Source of the DNA: Ureibacillus acetophenoni
Lineage (GTDB): Bacteria; Bacillota; Bacilli; Bacillales_A; Planococcaceae
Direction: 5' to 3'
Assembly: GCF_900220965.1 (NCBI RefSeq)
Contig: NZ_OBQC01000006.1
Span: 119,003-183,002, forward strand
Length of the DNA stretch: 64,000 nucleotides
Both the position numbers and the translations under genes were made by a program. Shown one piece after another: positions 53,865-62,050 of this stretch. Each line of letters opens with the position of its first letter. Position 1 is the first letter of the stretch. Under the pieces are notes generated by a model. That model made no database searches, was not told the DNA's origin, and saw only the letters and a program-made list of their open reading frames with translations.

Positions 53865-54380
53865 CTACTTACCCAGTCCGTTTAAAAATAAAACCATTAA
53901 ATCTTCATCATAATAATTTCCATCGTCTTTAAGGGCGTTTGGTTCTACTCCGTAGGTTTTAAATCCAAGAGATTCGTAGAGTTTTTTGGCACTTTCGTTC
54001 GTTGAAACGACTGCTAAATGAATTTGTTCTAACCCCTCATCTTTTTTTGCACGTTCAATCAATTCTAAAAGAATCTTTTTACCAACCTTCTGTCCGCGCA
54101 TTTCTGGTGCAACAAACATTCCGTATATATTTCCTTTATGGCTATCTTTTTTACCCGTATTACGAACAAATGTAGCAATACCTACTAGGACACCTCCATT
54201 AAATGCTCCCATGACAAACTTTTCTTGAGTCGGACGAATTCGATCTTTTACCATATCCAATGTATAAGCTACCTCTTTTTCATAGGTAGACCCGAAACTT
54301 TCAGATGATATCTTTAATGCTCTTAATCTTATTTTTTGATAATCCTCTGCATCAAATTCTGTTAGAATTCTAAACTCCAT
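53865..54380 (-). CDS. GNAT-family acetyltransferase
   Basis: 171 aa from ATG 54380 (GGGTGGG upstream). GKDSHKGNIYGMFVAPEMRGQKVGKKILLELIERA holds the acetyl-CoA loop RGQKVG, and STNESAKKLYESLGFKTYGVE closes the fold. Substrate unknown. Confidence 0.87.
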   Translation of the reverse strand: MEFRILTEFDAEDYQKIRLRALKISSESFGSTYEKEVAYTLDMVKDRIRPTQEKFVMGAFNGGVLVGIATFVRNTGKKDSHKGNIYGMFVAPEMRGQKVGKKILLELIERAKKDEGLEQIHLAVVSTNESAKKLYESLGFKTYGVEPNALKDDGNYYDEDLMVLFLNGLGK

Positions 54381-54582
54381 GATTATTCCCACCCTTTCTC
54401 TATTTAATCTTCTTATTTTCGTTTAACTTTTACTAAAAACCTCAATGGCTAAAACTATTCCTTGTTTTTATTTCAACTATGTTCATCATATTTCCTTTCC
54501 ACTCATAAGAATAATATGGGAAAAGTTTAAGGCCATAGCAATTCCCCTGCACCTCAATTTACATAAAAGGAGCATCAACTAT

Positions 54583-55182
54583 TTGAGAGTATTTAGGCCA
54601 TATAAAGATTATTTTTTTGAACTAGCCTTTAAAATTCCTTGGATTTTTATCGGGGCAATGATGGCAGCTGTTAGTCTTGAGGTTATATTAATTCCACATG
54701 GATTAATTGATGGAGGCATTACAGGGGTTTCCATGATGCTTTCTAATATTGGTGGGTATCCATTAAGTACGTTGTTATTTATTTTAAATATTCCCTTTTT
54801 GATATTAGGATTGAAATTTCTAGGTAAGCGTTTTGCATTTTCAGCAACTTTTGGAATTGTTGCTTTAACCATTTCTACTGAGCTTTTAGAAAGGAAAACT
54901 CCTTTCCTCGTTGGAAATACGATATTAATTTTAATCATTGGTGGTATCTTGCTTGGGATGGGAATCGGAATTGTTATTCGTAACGGTGGCGTATTAGATG
55001 GGACAGACGTTCTTGCCCTCCTAATTTCAAGTAAAACGCGATTATCTGTCGGAGAAGCTATATTTGTTATTAACATATTTATTTTCCTTTTTGCGTTATT
55101 ATTGTTCGGTTGGAAAGGTGCTCTAATATCAATCATTACATACTTTATCGCGGTGACGGTGGTGGATATGGTGCGAAGTTAA
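54583..55182 (+). CDS. YitT-family membrane protein lacking DUF2179
   Basis: 199 aa from TTG 54583, chosen because AAAGGAG lies 10 nt upstream and the product starts like the family (MRVFRPYKDYFFELAFKIPWIFIGAMMAAVSLEVILIPHGLIDGGITG). Six helices with NGGVLDGTDVLALLIS typical of YitT. Full-length members (about 280 aa) carry a C-terminal cytoplasmic DUF2179; this one stops at VVDMVRS, right where that domain should begin. Confidence 0.82.
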   Translation: MRVFRPYKDYFFELAFKIPWIFIGAMMAAVSLEVILIPHGLIDGGITGVSMMLSNIGGYPLSTLLFILNIPFLILGLKFLGKRFAFSATFGIVALTISTELLERKTPFLVGNTILILIIGGILLGMGIGIVIRNGGVLDGTDVLALLISSKTRLSVGEAIFVINIFIFLFALLLFGWKGALISIITYFIAVTVVDMVRS

Positions 55183-55290
55183 CGATGTAAGTACCAAGCC
55201 TTATTTGCGCAAAAAGTATGATGGTATTAACTAATAGTTATGGTATATTATAGTAAAAATATTCTGTTTACTATATGGAGAGTGCCATTA

Positions 55291-55845
55291 ATGAGTGTTT
55301 TAAGAGCAGAAAAAAGTCGTCATCCTGCATGGATTGTTATTGCTATCCTGTTGTGTATCGCTGGACCATTTATTGCAATACTAACGCCGGTCATTTTAGC
55401 AGTTACTACTTATCAGTACAGTTCTCGTATTACTTATGTTCCGCTACCTAACGGGTTTAACTATTATCTTGCCGCTTTCGTGTTAACTGGCGTATTACTA
55501 ATTTTCGTATATTTTATTTCCAAAAAGTCATTAAAAATTACCTTTGCCATAGTTGCTACATGCTTGTTTTTATTTTTGTTCTATTCAGGGGCAAGCCAAT
55601 ACCATTATTTCGATAAGAACTATATAGAGATTGGTAGTGTTCTAGATAAAAAACAATACAGTTGGAGTGATGTTCAAGAGGCTGTGATTGTAGTTGACTC
55701 CGCTGAATTTAGAAGCTTATTTTTAACAATGAATGATTCAAAGGAAATTGAAATTCTGTTAGCTGGAGTTGTGAATAGTAAGGCAGAAATGTCTATAAGA
55801 AATCGATTGATTGAAAATAATGTAGAAATTAAATATGCAGATTAA
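55291..55845 (+). CDS. Membrane protein with PH-like C-terminus, unknown
   Basis: 184 aa from ATG 55291 (GGAGAG upstream). Four hydrophobic helices (about 15-35, 45-55, 60-80, 85-105) are followed by a soluble tail (IEIGSVLDKKQYSWSDVQEAVIVV...) with strand-like spacing as in DUF/PH-like tails. No named family. Confidence 0.6.
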   Translation: MSVLRAEKSRHPAWIVIAILLCIAGPFIAILTPVILAVTTYQYSSRITYVPLPNGFNYYLAAFVLTGVLLIFVYFISKKSLKITFAIVATCLFLFLFYSGASQYHYFDKNYIEIGSVLDKKQYSWSDVQEAVIVVDSAEFRSLFLTMNDSKEIEILLAGVVNSKAEMSIRNRLIENNVEIKYAD

Positions 55846-55846
55846 T

Positions 55847-55883
55847 GGAGTAGTCAGTATGCTTTTTGACTCACTCCTTTTTT
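55847..55883 (+). terminator. Terminator of the 55291-55845 gene
   Basis: GGAGTAGTCA pairs with TGACTCACTCC, then TTTTTT; begins just after the stop. Confidence 0.75.
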
Positions 55884-55927
55884 CAATTCAAATTTCCCCT
55901 CTTTTTTATTACTTCGATACACAAATT

Positions 55928-55959
55928 AACCCCAATGACATTTAGTCATTGGGGTTTTA
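55928..55959. terminator. Bidirectional terminator before the 55975 gene
   Basis: A perfect 12-bp stem (AACCCCAATGAC) with loop ATTTA; T-run on the plus strand, moderately T-rich on the minus strand. Confidence 0.85.
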
Positions 55960-55974
55960 TATTGTTATCGGTTC

Positions 55975-56247
55975 TTACTGCTTTTCCTGTTCAACCGTAT
56001 TTAAGCACCAAGTAAAGTTGTCCCATGCAGAATGCCAACCACTAAAAAGTTCTGACGAATCATCCCAACGGACATCAAACTTCTTCATACCGTCAACTTC
56101 TACTAGGTATAATGCTAATGTCTCATCCTTTTTAGAAACAGCTAACTTCATACCGTTTTCAAGTTCTTCTTCTGTAAATGGTACATCGGAAATAGAGCGC
56201 ACTTGCGCTTGTTCAAACACTTGTTTGTTAAATATTTTATAATTCAT
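55975..56247 (-). CDS. Small hypothetical soluble protein
   Basis: 90 aa from ATG 56247 (GGGGGTTT upstream). MNYKIFNKQVFEQAQVRSISDVPFTEEELENGMKLAVSK... with a WHSAWDNFTWCLNTVEQ end, acidic and aromatic. No family recognised. Confidence 0.6.
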   Translation of the reverse strand: MNYKIFNKQVFEQAQVRSISDVPFTEEELENGMKLAVSKKDETLALYLVEVDGMKKFDVRWDDSSELFSGWHSAWDNFTWCLNTVEQEKQ

Positions 56248-56489
56248 AGTAAACCCCCAATAGAACTTCAATAATTTTTATTCCCTATTTCACTTTAAAT
56301 TATAGGACACTAAAAGTATATCCTATATTTACTCAACAATTAAAACATTTAAATATTGTGATTTTAATTTGACCCATTTTTAAAATAATCTTCGTAAAAA
56401 ATTTTTAAAAGATGTGAATAAAAAAACGCCAAGTACCTATACTATAAATGATTTCACTTCAAGTCCAATGACTAAGGAGGGTTAACCCG

Positions 56490-56588
56490 ATGAGTGCGAT
56501 TGATCGTTAACTCAGAAAGGTCCGTTCAAAACAGAATAAGCTAAAGCATTTATGCAGAAGCGGAGGCTGTGATTGTCATGGAGCATGA
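56490..56588 (+). pseudogene. Cys-rich small peptide gene with in-frame TAA at codon 7
   Basis: AAGGAGGG lies 9 nt before ATG 56490, which encodes MSAIDR then TAA (56508-56510). The frame continues LRKVRSKQNKLKHLCRSGGCDCHGA to TGA at 56588, a basic helix followed by a C..CxC.H knuckle. A perfect terminator follows at 56604. Reads as a 32-aa zinc-binding peptide gene with a CAA to TAA change; recoding cannot be excluded. Confidence 0.6.
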
Positions 56589-56603
56589 AATGTAAGTGAA
56601 ATT

Positions 56604-56634
56604 AGACCCGGAATTTAATTTCCGGGTCTTTTTA
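56604..56634 (+). terminator. Terminator after the interrupted peptide gene
   Basis: A perfect 10-bp stem (AGACCCGGAA) with a 6-nt loop and TTTTT. Confidence 0.92.
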
Positions 56635-56718
56635 ATTGTACATAGTTAAATTTTCTTTCACAATATTTGAAAATAGATTATACTTGATTAACCATAATTT
56701 TCAAAAAGGAGAAGTTTT

Positions 56719-56907
56719 ATGACAGAAAATCAACAATCCGAAGGGACAAAAAAGAGCCTTCAAGAAATCGTAAAGCAACAGCTTGAAGCAAAGAAAAATA
56801 AAGCTTCAAATGGTAAAGCAAAAACGAACGTAGACCTTTCAGCTAAAAAAATGAAAAGCCAGCAAACGAAAAAAACAATGAATACCCGTAGAAAAATGGG
56901 AGTCTAA
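56719..56907 (+). CDS. Small basic protein upstream of ywbE
   Basis: 62 aa, AAAGGAGAAG RBS. Highly charged and polar (MTENQQSEGTKKSLQEIVKQQLEAKKNKASNGK...), probably unfolded or nucleic-acid binding. One nucleotide separates its stop from the ywbE start, so the two are co-expressed. Confidence 0.7.
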   Translation: MTENQQSEGTKKSLQEIVKQQLEAKKNKASNGKAKTNVDLSAKKMKSQQTKKTMNTRRKMGV

Positions 56908-56908
56908 A

Positions 56909-57109
56909 ATGAATGGGCAAAACAGAAATAATATAACCCCAGGCATGACAGTAGAAATTGTTTTAAAAAAAGACCAAAAAACAGGCAAGCTTACAAAAGG
57001 TACTGTGAAAGATATTCTTACAAAGTCTGGCACCCACCCTCATGGTATTAAAGTTAGATTAACCGATGGACAAATTGGACGAGTCAAAGTAATTCACCAA
57101 GATAGTTAA
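56909..57109 (+). CDS. ywbE: YwbE-family protein
   Basis: 66 aa. ITPGMTVEIVLKKDQKTGKLTKGTVKDILTKSGTHPHGIKVRL.DGQIGRV is the KOW-like YwbE domain, of unknown function, widely conserved in bacilli. It directly follows the small basic protein gene, and a terminator follows. Confidence 0.93.
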   Translation: MNGQNRNNITPGMTVEIVLKKDQKTGKLTKGTVKDILTKSGTHPHGIKVRLTDGQIGRVKVIHQDS

Positions 57110-57114
57110 AAACT

Positions 57115-57142
57115 AAACTCGGAATGATTTCCGGGTTTTTTA
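57115..57142 (+). terminator. Terminator after ywbE
   Basis: An AAACTCGGAA stem (one G-U pair) with loop TGAT and TTTTTT. Confidence 0.88.
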
Positions 57143-57291
57143 TTATCATCCCCCCTAATACAAACCGATTATTTTTCACCTATAATTTCTAGTTCTATAC
57201 CTAAATTCATTTAATTCCCATTACAAAACAATACACCCTCCATTTATAATAGAAAAATACTAAAAATATCAAAATTGTGAAGGTGATATGG

Positions 57292-58479
57292 TTGGGCGAG
57301 ATCGTAATCACAGGTTATGGCATAAAAGCGCCTGGTGTACATAATAAGGCTAGTTTTCTGGAAGTATTAAAGAATGGAATTTGTACACAAAGCATTATAG
57401 AAACTAGTCATTCAAAAACCAGTATAGTTGCTGGTGTTATAGAAGATTACTTTCTTGAAATAAACGGAAGAAATTATAAACGTTATCCCCGTTATACTAG
57501 ACTGGCAGTTGCATGCGCTTTGGAAGCTACAACTATGTCAAATCTACAATATTATAAGCCTCATCGAATTGGTGTCGTTATTGGAACTGCAGCTGGTGCA
57601 ATACTCGAAATTGAAAAATATTGTTCTCAATTTTTTGACTTAAAAACAACTCCTTTACACGGTGTAGCTTTTGCTGACTCGCATACAGTTTCAAATTCAG
57701 TTTCTGAATTTATTGGTTCTTGTGGTCCTTCTTACACCATTTCAACAGGATGTACTGCCAGCCTTGATGCCATTTCAATTGGGAAATTATTAATAGAGAG
57801 TGGAACGATTGACGCTTGTATTGTAGGAGGAGCAGATGCCCCCTTAGGTCAATGGACAATCAATGGATTTAATAAAATTAAATCGCTCTCAACACAAACT
57901 ATAATTAATAAAGCTGGGGTTCCATTTTCAAGTGAGCATAGTGGTTTCGTATTATCTGAAGGTGCAGGATTACTCGTATTGGAACGAAAAGATACTGCTC
58001 AACAACGTGGTCAACATATTTATGGAGAGATTGAACGTTTAATCTCAAGGAATGAAGGCCAAAAGTTATTAAGTTCAGATGTAACTGGCAAACATATGCT
58101 TGAAGTTTTTCAAGAAACATTAGATAATACAACACCTACATATATAAACAGTCAAGCTCTAGGTTTAAAAACAAATGATCAGTTGGAACAGTTCATTCTA
58201 ACAGAAACTTTCGGCACTGAAGTTTCTATTACTTCTATAAAAGGTATGATTGGACACTCCTTTGGAGCAATGGGAGCTATTCAAACAATTTCATCGTTAT
58301 TGTCGATGGAATATGGATTTATACCCCCTACTATTAAATCGAACAGTGTAGGATTTGAGAACTTACCTATTGTACATGAAACGATTTATCAAAACGTTGA
58401 GTCTGTAGGCATTACAACGCATGGAAGTAGTGGGAATAACGCTTGCCTATTACTGACAAATGGTTTGGGGGGTCAGTAA
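57292..58479 (+). CDS. FabF-like beta-ketoacyl synthase with an altered active-site His
   Basis: 395 aa from TTG 57292 (GAAGGTGAT upstream); the earlier in-frame GTG lacks an RBS and the ATG at 57288 is out of frame. FabF fold: IVITGYGIKAPG start, the nucleophile in ISTGCTASLDAI (Cys154), and KGMIGHSFGAMGAI (second His, 322). The first catalytic His of the INAHGTST motif is replaced: INSQALGL has Gln288. It may decarboxylate or condense differently, or be a structural subunit. Its stop overlaps the next ATG by one base, so it is coupled to a GGDEF/EAL protein. Confidence 0.82.
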   Translation: MGEIVITGYGIKAPGVHNKASFLEVLKNGICTQSIIETSHSKTSIVAGVIEDYFLEINGRNYKRYPRYTRLAVACALEATTMSNLQYYKPHRIGVVIGTAAGAILEIEKYCSQFFDLKTTPLHGVAFADSHTVSNSVSEFIGSCGPSYTISTGCTASLDAISIGKLLIESGTIDACIVGGADAPLGQWTINGFNKIKSLSTQTIINKAGVPFSSEHSGFVLSEGAGLLVLERKDTAQQRGQHIYGEIERLISRNEGQKLLSSDVTGKHMLEVFQETLDNTTPTYINSQALGLKTNDQLEQFILTETFGTEVSITSIKGMIGHSFGAMGAIQTISSLLSMEYGFIPPTIKSNSVGFENLPIVHETIYQNVESVGITTHGSSGNNACLLLTNGLGGQ

Positions 58480-60863
58480 TGTTTTCTATCTTTTTATTTA
58501 TATTATCTTTAATTCCTATTTGTGTTGGTATTACACTGCTGGTTTTATTTAAATCGAATAAACTGTCGAAAATCATTTTTATATTTCTAGTAATGGTTTC
58601 TTTTTGGCATTTAGATATTGCTTTTTTATATTCAGTTAATCTATTTGAAAAAGAGACGATTAATTTCTTCTATAGATTGTTTCGATTTGGTTCTATTATG
58701 ATTACACCAATGTTGTTCCATTTAGGATATACCATTGCACAAGAAATGTTATCTGATAATTTGAAAAAGAAATGGCGATTTATAATAAACAAGTATGCCG
58801 TTAGTCTACTTTATTTAATTGCAGTTGTTAGCTATTTAACATCATATAGTAAATACGGTGTTCAAAAACTAGAACTTTTAGAAGTTGGACAAAGTATTTT
58901 TTACTTTCCTGTATATGGAGAATTATCTTGGGTCTTTTATACCAATATTATTCTTTTTATATTTAGTGTAAGCTCTTCAATATTGATTAGTAAAAATGTA
59001 AAAAACAAGATGTTCCGCTCTTTTTTAATGTACTTTAATGTTTTTTCTGTATTCAGCTATGCAATTGGCGCATTAAATATTTTCCCTGAAGCAAGATTAT
59101 TAGCAAGTCCGATTGCTATGCTAGTCTTCTCATTGTCGATATTAATTCTTACAAGCCGGTTGCACTTTGACATTATTAATAGCTTTAATAAAAAACTCAA
59201 AGAACAAAAGCAATTTCTTTTCAAGGTAATTGATTTAAATCCAAATTATATATACGCTCAAGATCATAGTGGTCGTTATACATTGGTCAACGAATCATTT
59301 GCACAACTAGTAAGAATGGACATTCAGGACATTATCGGTAAAACAGATATTGATTTACAGAAAGCTAGAGATGAACAGGCTCCACTTCTTGGAAATGATG
59401 CATTTAATTTACCTGAAATACAGTTTATCCGAGAGGAGACTCTAACCACTGCATCAGGTGATAAAATTTGGGTTCAAACGGCAAAAGTTCCTATCCGTAT
59501 GAATGAACTACCTAATGTACTTGCTGTGTCTACTGATATTACTGAACGTAAAAATTATGAAGATGAAATTATGTACCAAGCAAATCATGATATTTTAACA
59601 GGGTTACCAAACCGTAGAAAATTCAATGAAGATTTAAAAACTCTATTAGAGGAGTCAACTGATTCTAGTAAAAATGCAATTATGCTACTTGATATAGACA
59701 GATTTAAGTACATAAATGATGCACTTGGACATGATGTCGGTGACTTATTATTAATTGAGGTATCAAAACGTATTGAAAATCTACTAAAATCTTCTCATCC
59801 ATGCGGTAAAATATATCGTCTTGGTGGTGATGAGTTCACGATTTTACTTCAAGGTTATACTGCTTTAGATAGTGAAATTGTTGCTAATGAATTAATAGAT
59901 GTATTTAAAAACGGAATCATAGTCGATGGTAGTGAATACTTTACAACGCCGAGTATTGGAATAAGTATTTACCCAGATCACGGAAATGACGCTAATTTGT
60001 TAATTAAACATGCAGATACTGCAATGTATTATGTAAAAGCAAAAGGCAAAAACAATTATCATTTATTTACTTCAGAAATGCAGCAACATGTATTTAGAAA
60101 AATGATGATTGAAAAACAACTACGCACTGCAATTGAAAGTGACGAATTCGAACTTTATTATCAACCTATTATCGACTTAAAAACAAATGAAATAATTGGG
60201 ATGGAAAGTCTTATACGTTGGGATAACAAAGTACTTGGTAGAGTTACTCCAGATGAGCTCATTTCCGTTGCAGAAGATACAGGAATTATTATTCCATTAG
60301 GACAATGGATATTAAAAACGGCTTTAAAACAGACTGCAGAATGGCAAAAACAAAGTCACAAGCAAATAATGATAAGTATTAATATATCCGTGAAGCAATT
60401 ACTTGATCCAATGTTTGTAGAAAGTGTAAAAGTAGTGTTAGAAGATGTTACAATTGATCCCTCTACTGTCGTATTAGAAATTACTGAAAGTATTGCGATG
60501 TATAGAGAAACAATGATAGAAAAACTAAATGCATTAAAGAACCTTGGTGTTCGTTTATCGATGGATGACTTTGGAACAGGGTACTCCTCCCTTAGCTATT
60601 TAAATAAATACCCTCTCGATTCTTTAAAAATTGATAAGTCATTTGTTTTAGAAATGATTCATGATGCTGAAAATAAAGGTATTGTCAAAACAATCATTGC
60701 AATTGCAAAAGAACTAAATTTAAAAGTAATCGCTGAAGGTGTAGAAGGACAAGAGGAATATCATTTCTTAAATACAATTGGGTGTGATTACGCTCAAGGA
60801 TATTATAGTAGTCCCCCACTTCCTGCCAATGAATTTAAAGAGAAATGGTTACAATTAATTTAA
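58479..60863 (+). CDS. Membrane PAS-GGDEF-EAL c-di-GMP protein
   Basis: 794 aa from ATG 58479 (GGGGGGTC upstream). Seven to eight N-terminal helices (1-235) form a 7TM-like sensor, then PAS (about 245-360), GGDEF with RLGGDEF intact near 450, and EAL near 560-790 with MESL for EAL (Glu kept, Ala to Ser), NISVKQL, ITESIA and DDFGTGYSSL. Both cyclase and phosphodiesterase motifs look usable. It makes or breaks down c-di-GMP at the membrane and is co-translated with the ketosynthase. Confidence 0.9.
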   Translation: MFSIFLFILSLIPICVGITLLVLFKSNKLSKIIFIFLVMVSFWHLDIAFLYSVNLFEKETINFFYRLFRFGSIMITPMLFHLGYTIAQEMLSDNLKKKWRFIINKYAVSLLYLIAVVSYLTSYSKYGVQKLELLEVGQSIFYFPVYGELSWVFYTNIILFIFSVSSSILISKNVKNKMFRSFLMYFNVFSVFSYAIGALNIFPEARLLASPIAMLVFSLSILILTSRLHFDIINSFNKKLKEQKQFLFKVIDLNPNYIYAQDHSGRYTLVNESFAQLVRMDIQDIIGKTDIDLQKARDEQAPLLGNDAFNLPEIQFIREETLTTASGDKIWVQTAKVPIRMNELPNVLAVSTDITERKNYEDEIMYQANHDILTGLPNRRKFNEDLKTLLEESTDSSKNAIMLLDIDRFKYINDALGHDVGDLLLIEVSKRIENLLKSSHPCGKIYRLGGDEFTILLQGYTALDSEIVANELIDVFKNGIIVDGSEYFTTPSIGISIYPDHGNDANLLIKHADTAMYYVKAKGKNNYHLFTSEMQQHVFRKMMIEKQLRTAIESDEFELYYQPIIDLKTNEIIGMESLIRWDNKVLGRVTPDELISVAEDTGIIIPLGQWILKTALKQTAEWQKQSHKQIMISINISVKQLLDPMFVESVKVVLEDVTIDPSTVVLEITESIAMYRETMIEKLNALKNLGVRLSMDDFGTGYSSLSYLNKYPLDSLKIDKSFVLEMIHDAENKGIVKTIIAIAKELNLKVIAEGVEGQEEYHFLNTIGCDYAQGYYSSPPLPANEFKEKWLQLI

Positions 60864-60880
60864 ATATGGAAGCCAAAATT

Positions 60881-60934
60881 AAACTGCATCCCAATGTTAG
60901 CTAAATACTAACATTCAGGAGTGCAGTTTTTTTT
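60881..60934 (+). terminator. Terminator of the ketosynthase-GGDEF/EAL operon
   Basis: Outer AAACTGCA/TGCAGTTT and inner AATGTTAG/CTAACATT stems, then a run of eight Ts. Confidence 0.92.
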
Positions 60935-61088
60935 CATTATCACTATTCCGATTCTACTATATTCCTAGCCCTATTTACTAATTATCCCCTATTTTACTAT
61001 TCAATCTATTTTATTTCATCAGTAATTTATTAACCAGCAATCTGCACTTTAGTGTGTTAAAACATTTACTTAGATTGAAAGTATGTAG

Positions 61089-62036
61089 GTGGTTACTATT
61101 CCTCTTGACAGATTAGATGAATTATTAGCAAACAATAAAGATGAATACATTGAACAATTATTCACCCTCTTACGACAAAAGAGTATTAGCACACAAAATG
61201 TTGGCATTACCGAATGTGCTAATTTACTCAAGTCAATGATGGATGACCTTGGTATTAAAACGCAAATTATGCAAACAAATGGTCATCCTGTTGTTTATGG
61301 TGAAATGATTAATGACGAAAAGTTCTTTACATTACTAATCTATGGACACTATGATGTTCAGCCGGTAGAACCATTAGACGAGTGGAAGTTTCCGCCTTTT
61401 GAACCGACAATCTATGATGGACGGATTTATGGACGAGGAGCTGGAGACAACACGGGGCAATTGATGGCTCAACTTCTTGGTGTGAATACGTATATTGGAC
61501 TATTCGGAGATTTACCTATCAATATTAAGTTTCTATTTGAAGGTGAAGAAGAATTAGGAAGTCCAAATTTAGCAGCATTCGTAAAAGAAAATAAAGAATT
61601 ATTAAAAGCAAATCTTGTTTATACATTGGATGTACTGCTTGTAGTGGATCAAGACCCAATGGACATTTTCAATAAAATTTATAAGCATGTCCAAAAGCAT
61701 GATCCCGATATTGAAGTAACTTATATATCTTCAATGGAACCTTCGAGAACTTCTGCTGATTTAGAAATTGTAAAGGTAGTCGCAAATGCTGTTCGTACCT
61801 CCTTTAAACAAGAACCTTTAATTCAGCCGAGTTTGGGTAGTTCCCTTCCGGATTATGTATGGACCAAAATATTAGAGGTTCCTTCTATTATTATGCCTTA
61901 TGCAAATTTTGACCAAAGAAATCATTCGCCTAACGAGAATCTAAGAATCGATTACTTCTTAAACGGCATTAAATGTACTTGTCACGTAATTGATGCTCTT
62001 GGAAAACAAAAAAACGTACAGAAATTCTTATTTTGA
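61089..62036 (+). CDS. M20-family metallopeptidase missing its lid domain
   Basis: 315 aa where the family is usually about 450. Metal ligands are all present: His87 in YGHYDVQP, Asp120 in GRGAGDNTG (normally DDKG), the Glu pair in EGEEELG (about 153-155), Asp181 and His279 in RNHSPNE. After LVYTLD (residue 181) the sequence jumps to VLLVVDQDPMDIF, so the inserted dimerisation/lid domain (about 150 residues) is deleted in frame. GTG start with weak RBS. The YfcC permease gene overlaps the end, so this is a peptide-use pair. Confidence 0.8.
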   Translation: MVTIPLDRLDELLANNKDEYIEQLFTLLRQKSISTQNVGITECANLLKSMMDDLGIKTQIMQTNGHPVVYGEMINDEKFFTLLIYGHYDVQPVEPLDEWKFPPFEPTIYDGRIYGRGAGDNTGQLMAQLLGVNTYIGLFGDLPINIKFLFEGEEELGSPNLAAFVKENKELLKANLVYTLDVLLVVDQDPMDIFNKIYKHVQKHDPDIEVTYISSMEPSRTSADLEIVKVVANAVRTSFKQEPLIQPSLGSSLPDYVWTKILEVPSIIMPYANFDQRNHSPNENLRIDYFLNGIKCTCHVIDALGKQKNVQKFLF

Positions 62037-62050
62037 AAGGTTATTTAATT

